Assembly (NCBI GenBank): GCA_018699755.1
Contig: JABIRQ010000233.1
Span: 1 to 5,660 of the forward strand
DNA from: Rhodospirillaceae bacterium
GTDB lineage: Bacteria; Pseudomonadota; Alphaproteobacteria; CADEGL01
DNA: 5,660 bases
Direction of reading: 5' to 3'
Positions 5,209 to 5,660 of this stretch are shown here, one piece after another (positions within the stretch are counted from its first letter, which is position 1; each line of letters begins with the position of its first letter). A model generated the notes under the pieces. The model had not been told where the DNA came from. It worked only from the letters and a program-made list of their open reading frames with translations, and ran no database searches. The position numbers and the translations under genes were made by a program.

Positions 5209-5660
5209 GTGATCGTGCTGGGACTCGATTCGGCAACGGCCGCCTGTTCGGCCGCGCTGTGGCGGGACGGGCGCATCCTGGCCCGCCGCTTTCGGGACAT
5301 GGATCGCGGCCAGGCCGAAGCCTTGGTGCCCATGGCCCGGGATGTCGTCGCCGAGGCGGGACTCGAATTCACCGCCCTCGACCGGGTCGGGGTTACGGTC
5401 GGTCCGGGCGCTTTTACCGGCCTGCGCATCGGCCTCGCCGCGGCGCGGGGCATCGCCCTCGCCTCCGGCGCCGAGTTGATCGGCGTCACCAGCCTGGCTG
5501 CCGTGGCCGCCGCCGCCTTTTCGGAGGAGGAAGGAGGCGGGGCCGCTGGGCCGCTGCTGGTCGCGCTCGAAACCAAGCGCGCCGATCTCTATGTCCAGCT
5601 CTTTGCCGATGACGAAACGCCGATGACATGCAAAGCACACACAGAAGGGAGAAACGTGCA
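5209..5660 (+). CDS. tsaB: t6A modification protein TsaB, N-terminal part (3' end outside window)
   Basis: Partner of TsaD and TsaE in forming N6-threonylcarbamoyladenosine at position 37 of ANN-decoding tRNAs; TsaB is the non-catalytic, ASKHA-fold dimerisation partner. The frame gives 150 residues with no stop before the window ends; the family is usually about 220-235 residues. Seen directly: the N-terminal strand IVLGLDSATAACSAAL, RGQAEALVPM near 33-42, and the signature VGPGAFTGLRIG at 64-75. The start is GTG at 5209, with GGGGAAG ending 8 nt upstream and no ATG further up in frame. RGQAE carries Gln where many TsaB proteins have His; I do not regard this as damaging. The last eleven full codons are unusually A-ending compared with the rest of the gene (see findings), so the final dozen residues are less trustworthy. 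Confidence 0.92.
   Translation, partial: MIVLGLDSATAACSAALWRDGRILARRFRDMDRGQAEALVPMARDVVAEAGLEFTALDRVGVTVGPGAFTGLRIGLAAARGIALASGAELIGVTSLAAVAAAAFSEEEGGGAAGPLLVALETKRADLYVQLFADDETPMTCKAHTEGRNV

Noticed and set aside
5180..5212. Ten-codon ORF (MAYRTGKRAS) whose stop overlaps the tsaB GTG start
   Set aside because: The overlap looks like a leader peptide, but there is no good ribosome-binding site before it and no regulatory codon run. Chance is the simplest explanation.
4410..5576. Continuation of the cyclase reading frame on the - strand for nearly 390 further codons
   Set aside because: It runs antisense to the well-supported NifU-family gene and tsaB, is of low complexity (Ala, Arg, Pro, Ser-rich) and has no family features. 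Frames without stops are common in high-GC DNA.

Overview
The window is a high-GC stretch whose gene set and protein sequences point to an alphaproteobacterium, probably of the Rhodospirillales/Azospirillum-like group. The evidence is a PF09608/TIGR02186-type protein, a family essentially confined to alphaproteobacteria; a characteristic two-domain adenylate cyclase; and the order trpS ... usp ... NifU-family gene ... tsaB, which I recall from that group. This assignment is inference from remembered families, not from a search.

Layout. Positions 2-622 (+) hold the C-terminal two thirds of tryptophanyl-tRNA synthetase. A 192-bp GC-rich gap with short tandem repeats and a candidate promoter follows. 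Next comes a probable three-gene operon on the + strand: a TSUP (TauE/SafE-type) permease (815-1738), an exported, membrane-anchored PF09608 protein (1735-2499, overlapping the permease stop as ATGA), and a universal-stress-type protein (2525-3025). Positions 3026-3173 carry an 85-bp inverted-repeat element of the REP/MITE-like kind and a perfect 13-bp palindrome. On the - strand, 4409-3174 encodes a class III adenylate cyclase with all expected catalytic residues and a family-specific N-terminal region. A divergent 168-bp spacer separates it from a NifU-family Fe-S scaffold/carrier (4578-5150, +). The 5' two thirds of tsaB (5209 to the window end, +) closes the window.

Functional reading. 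trpS, the NifU-family gene and tsaB are housekeeping: tRNA charging, Fe-S cluster delivery and t6A tRNA modification. The permease plus PF09608 pair looks like an anion exporter with a dedicated periplasm-facing partner. The cyclase is the only gene on the opposite strand and is flanked on one side by the repeat element, so it may be a later addition to an otherwise co-oriented cluster. I found no CRISPR array, transposase, phage gene, tRNA or rRNA. Nothing here is a clear new defence or biosynthetic system. The least understood parts are the PF09608 partner protein and the N-terminal region of the cyclase.
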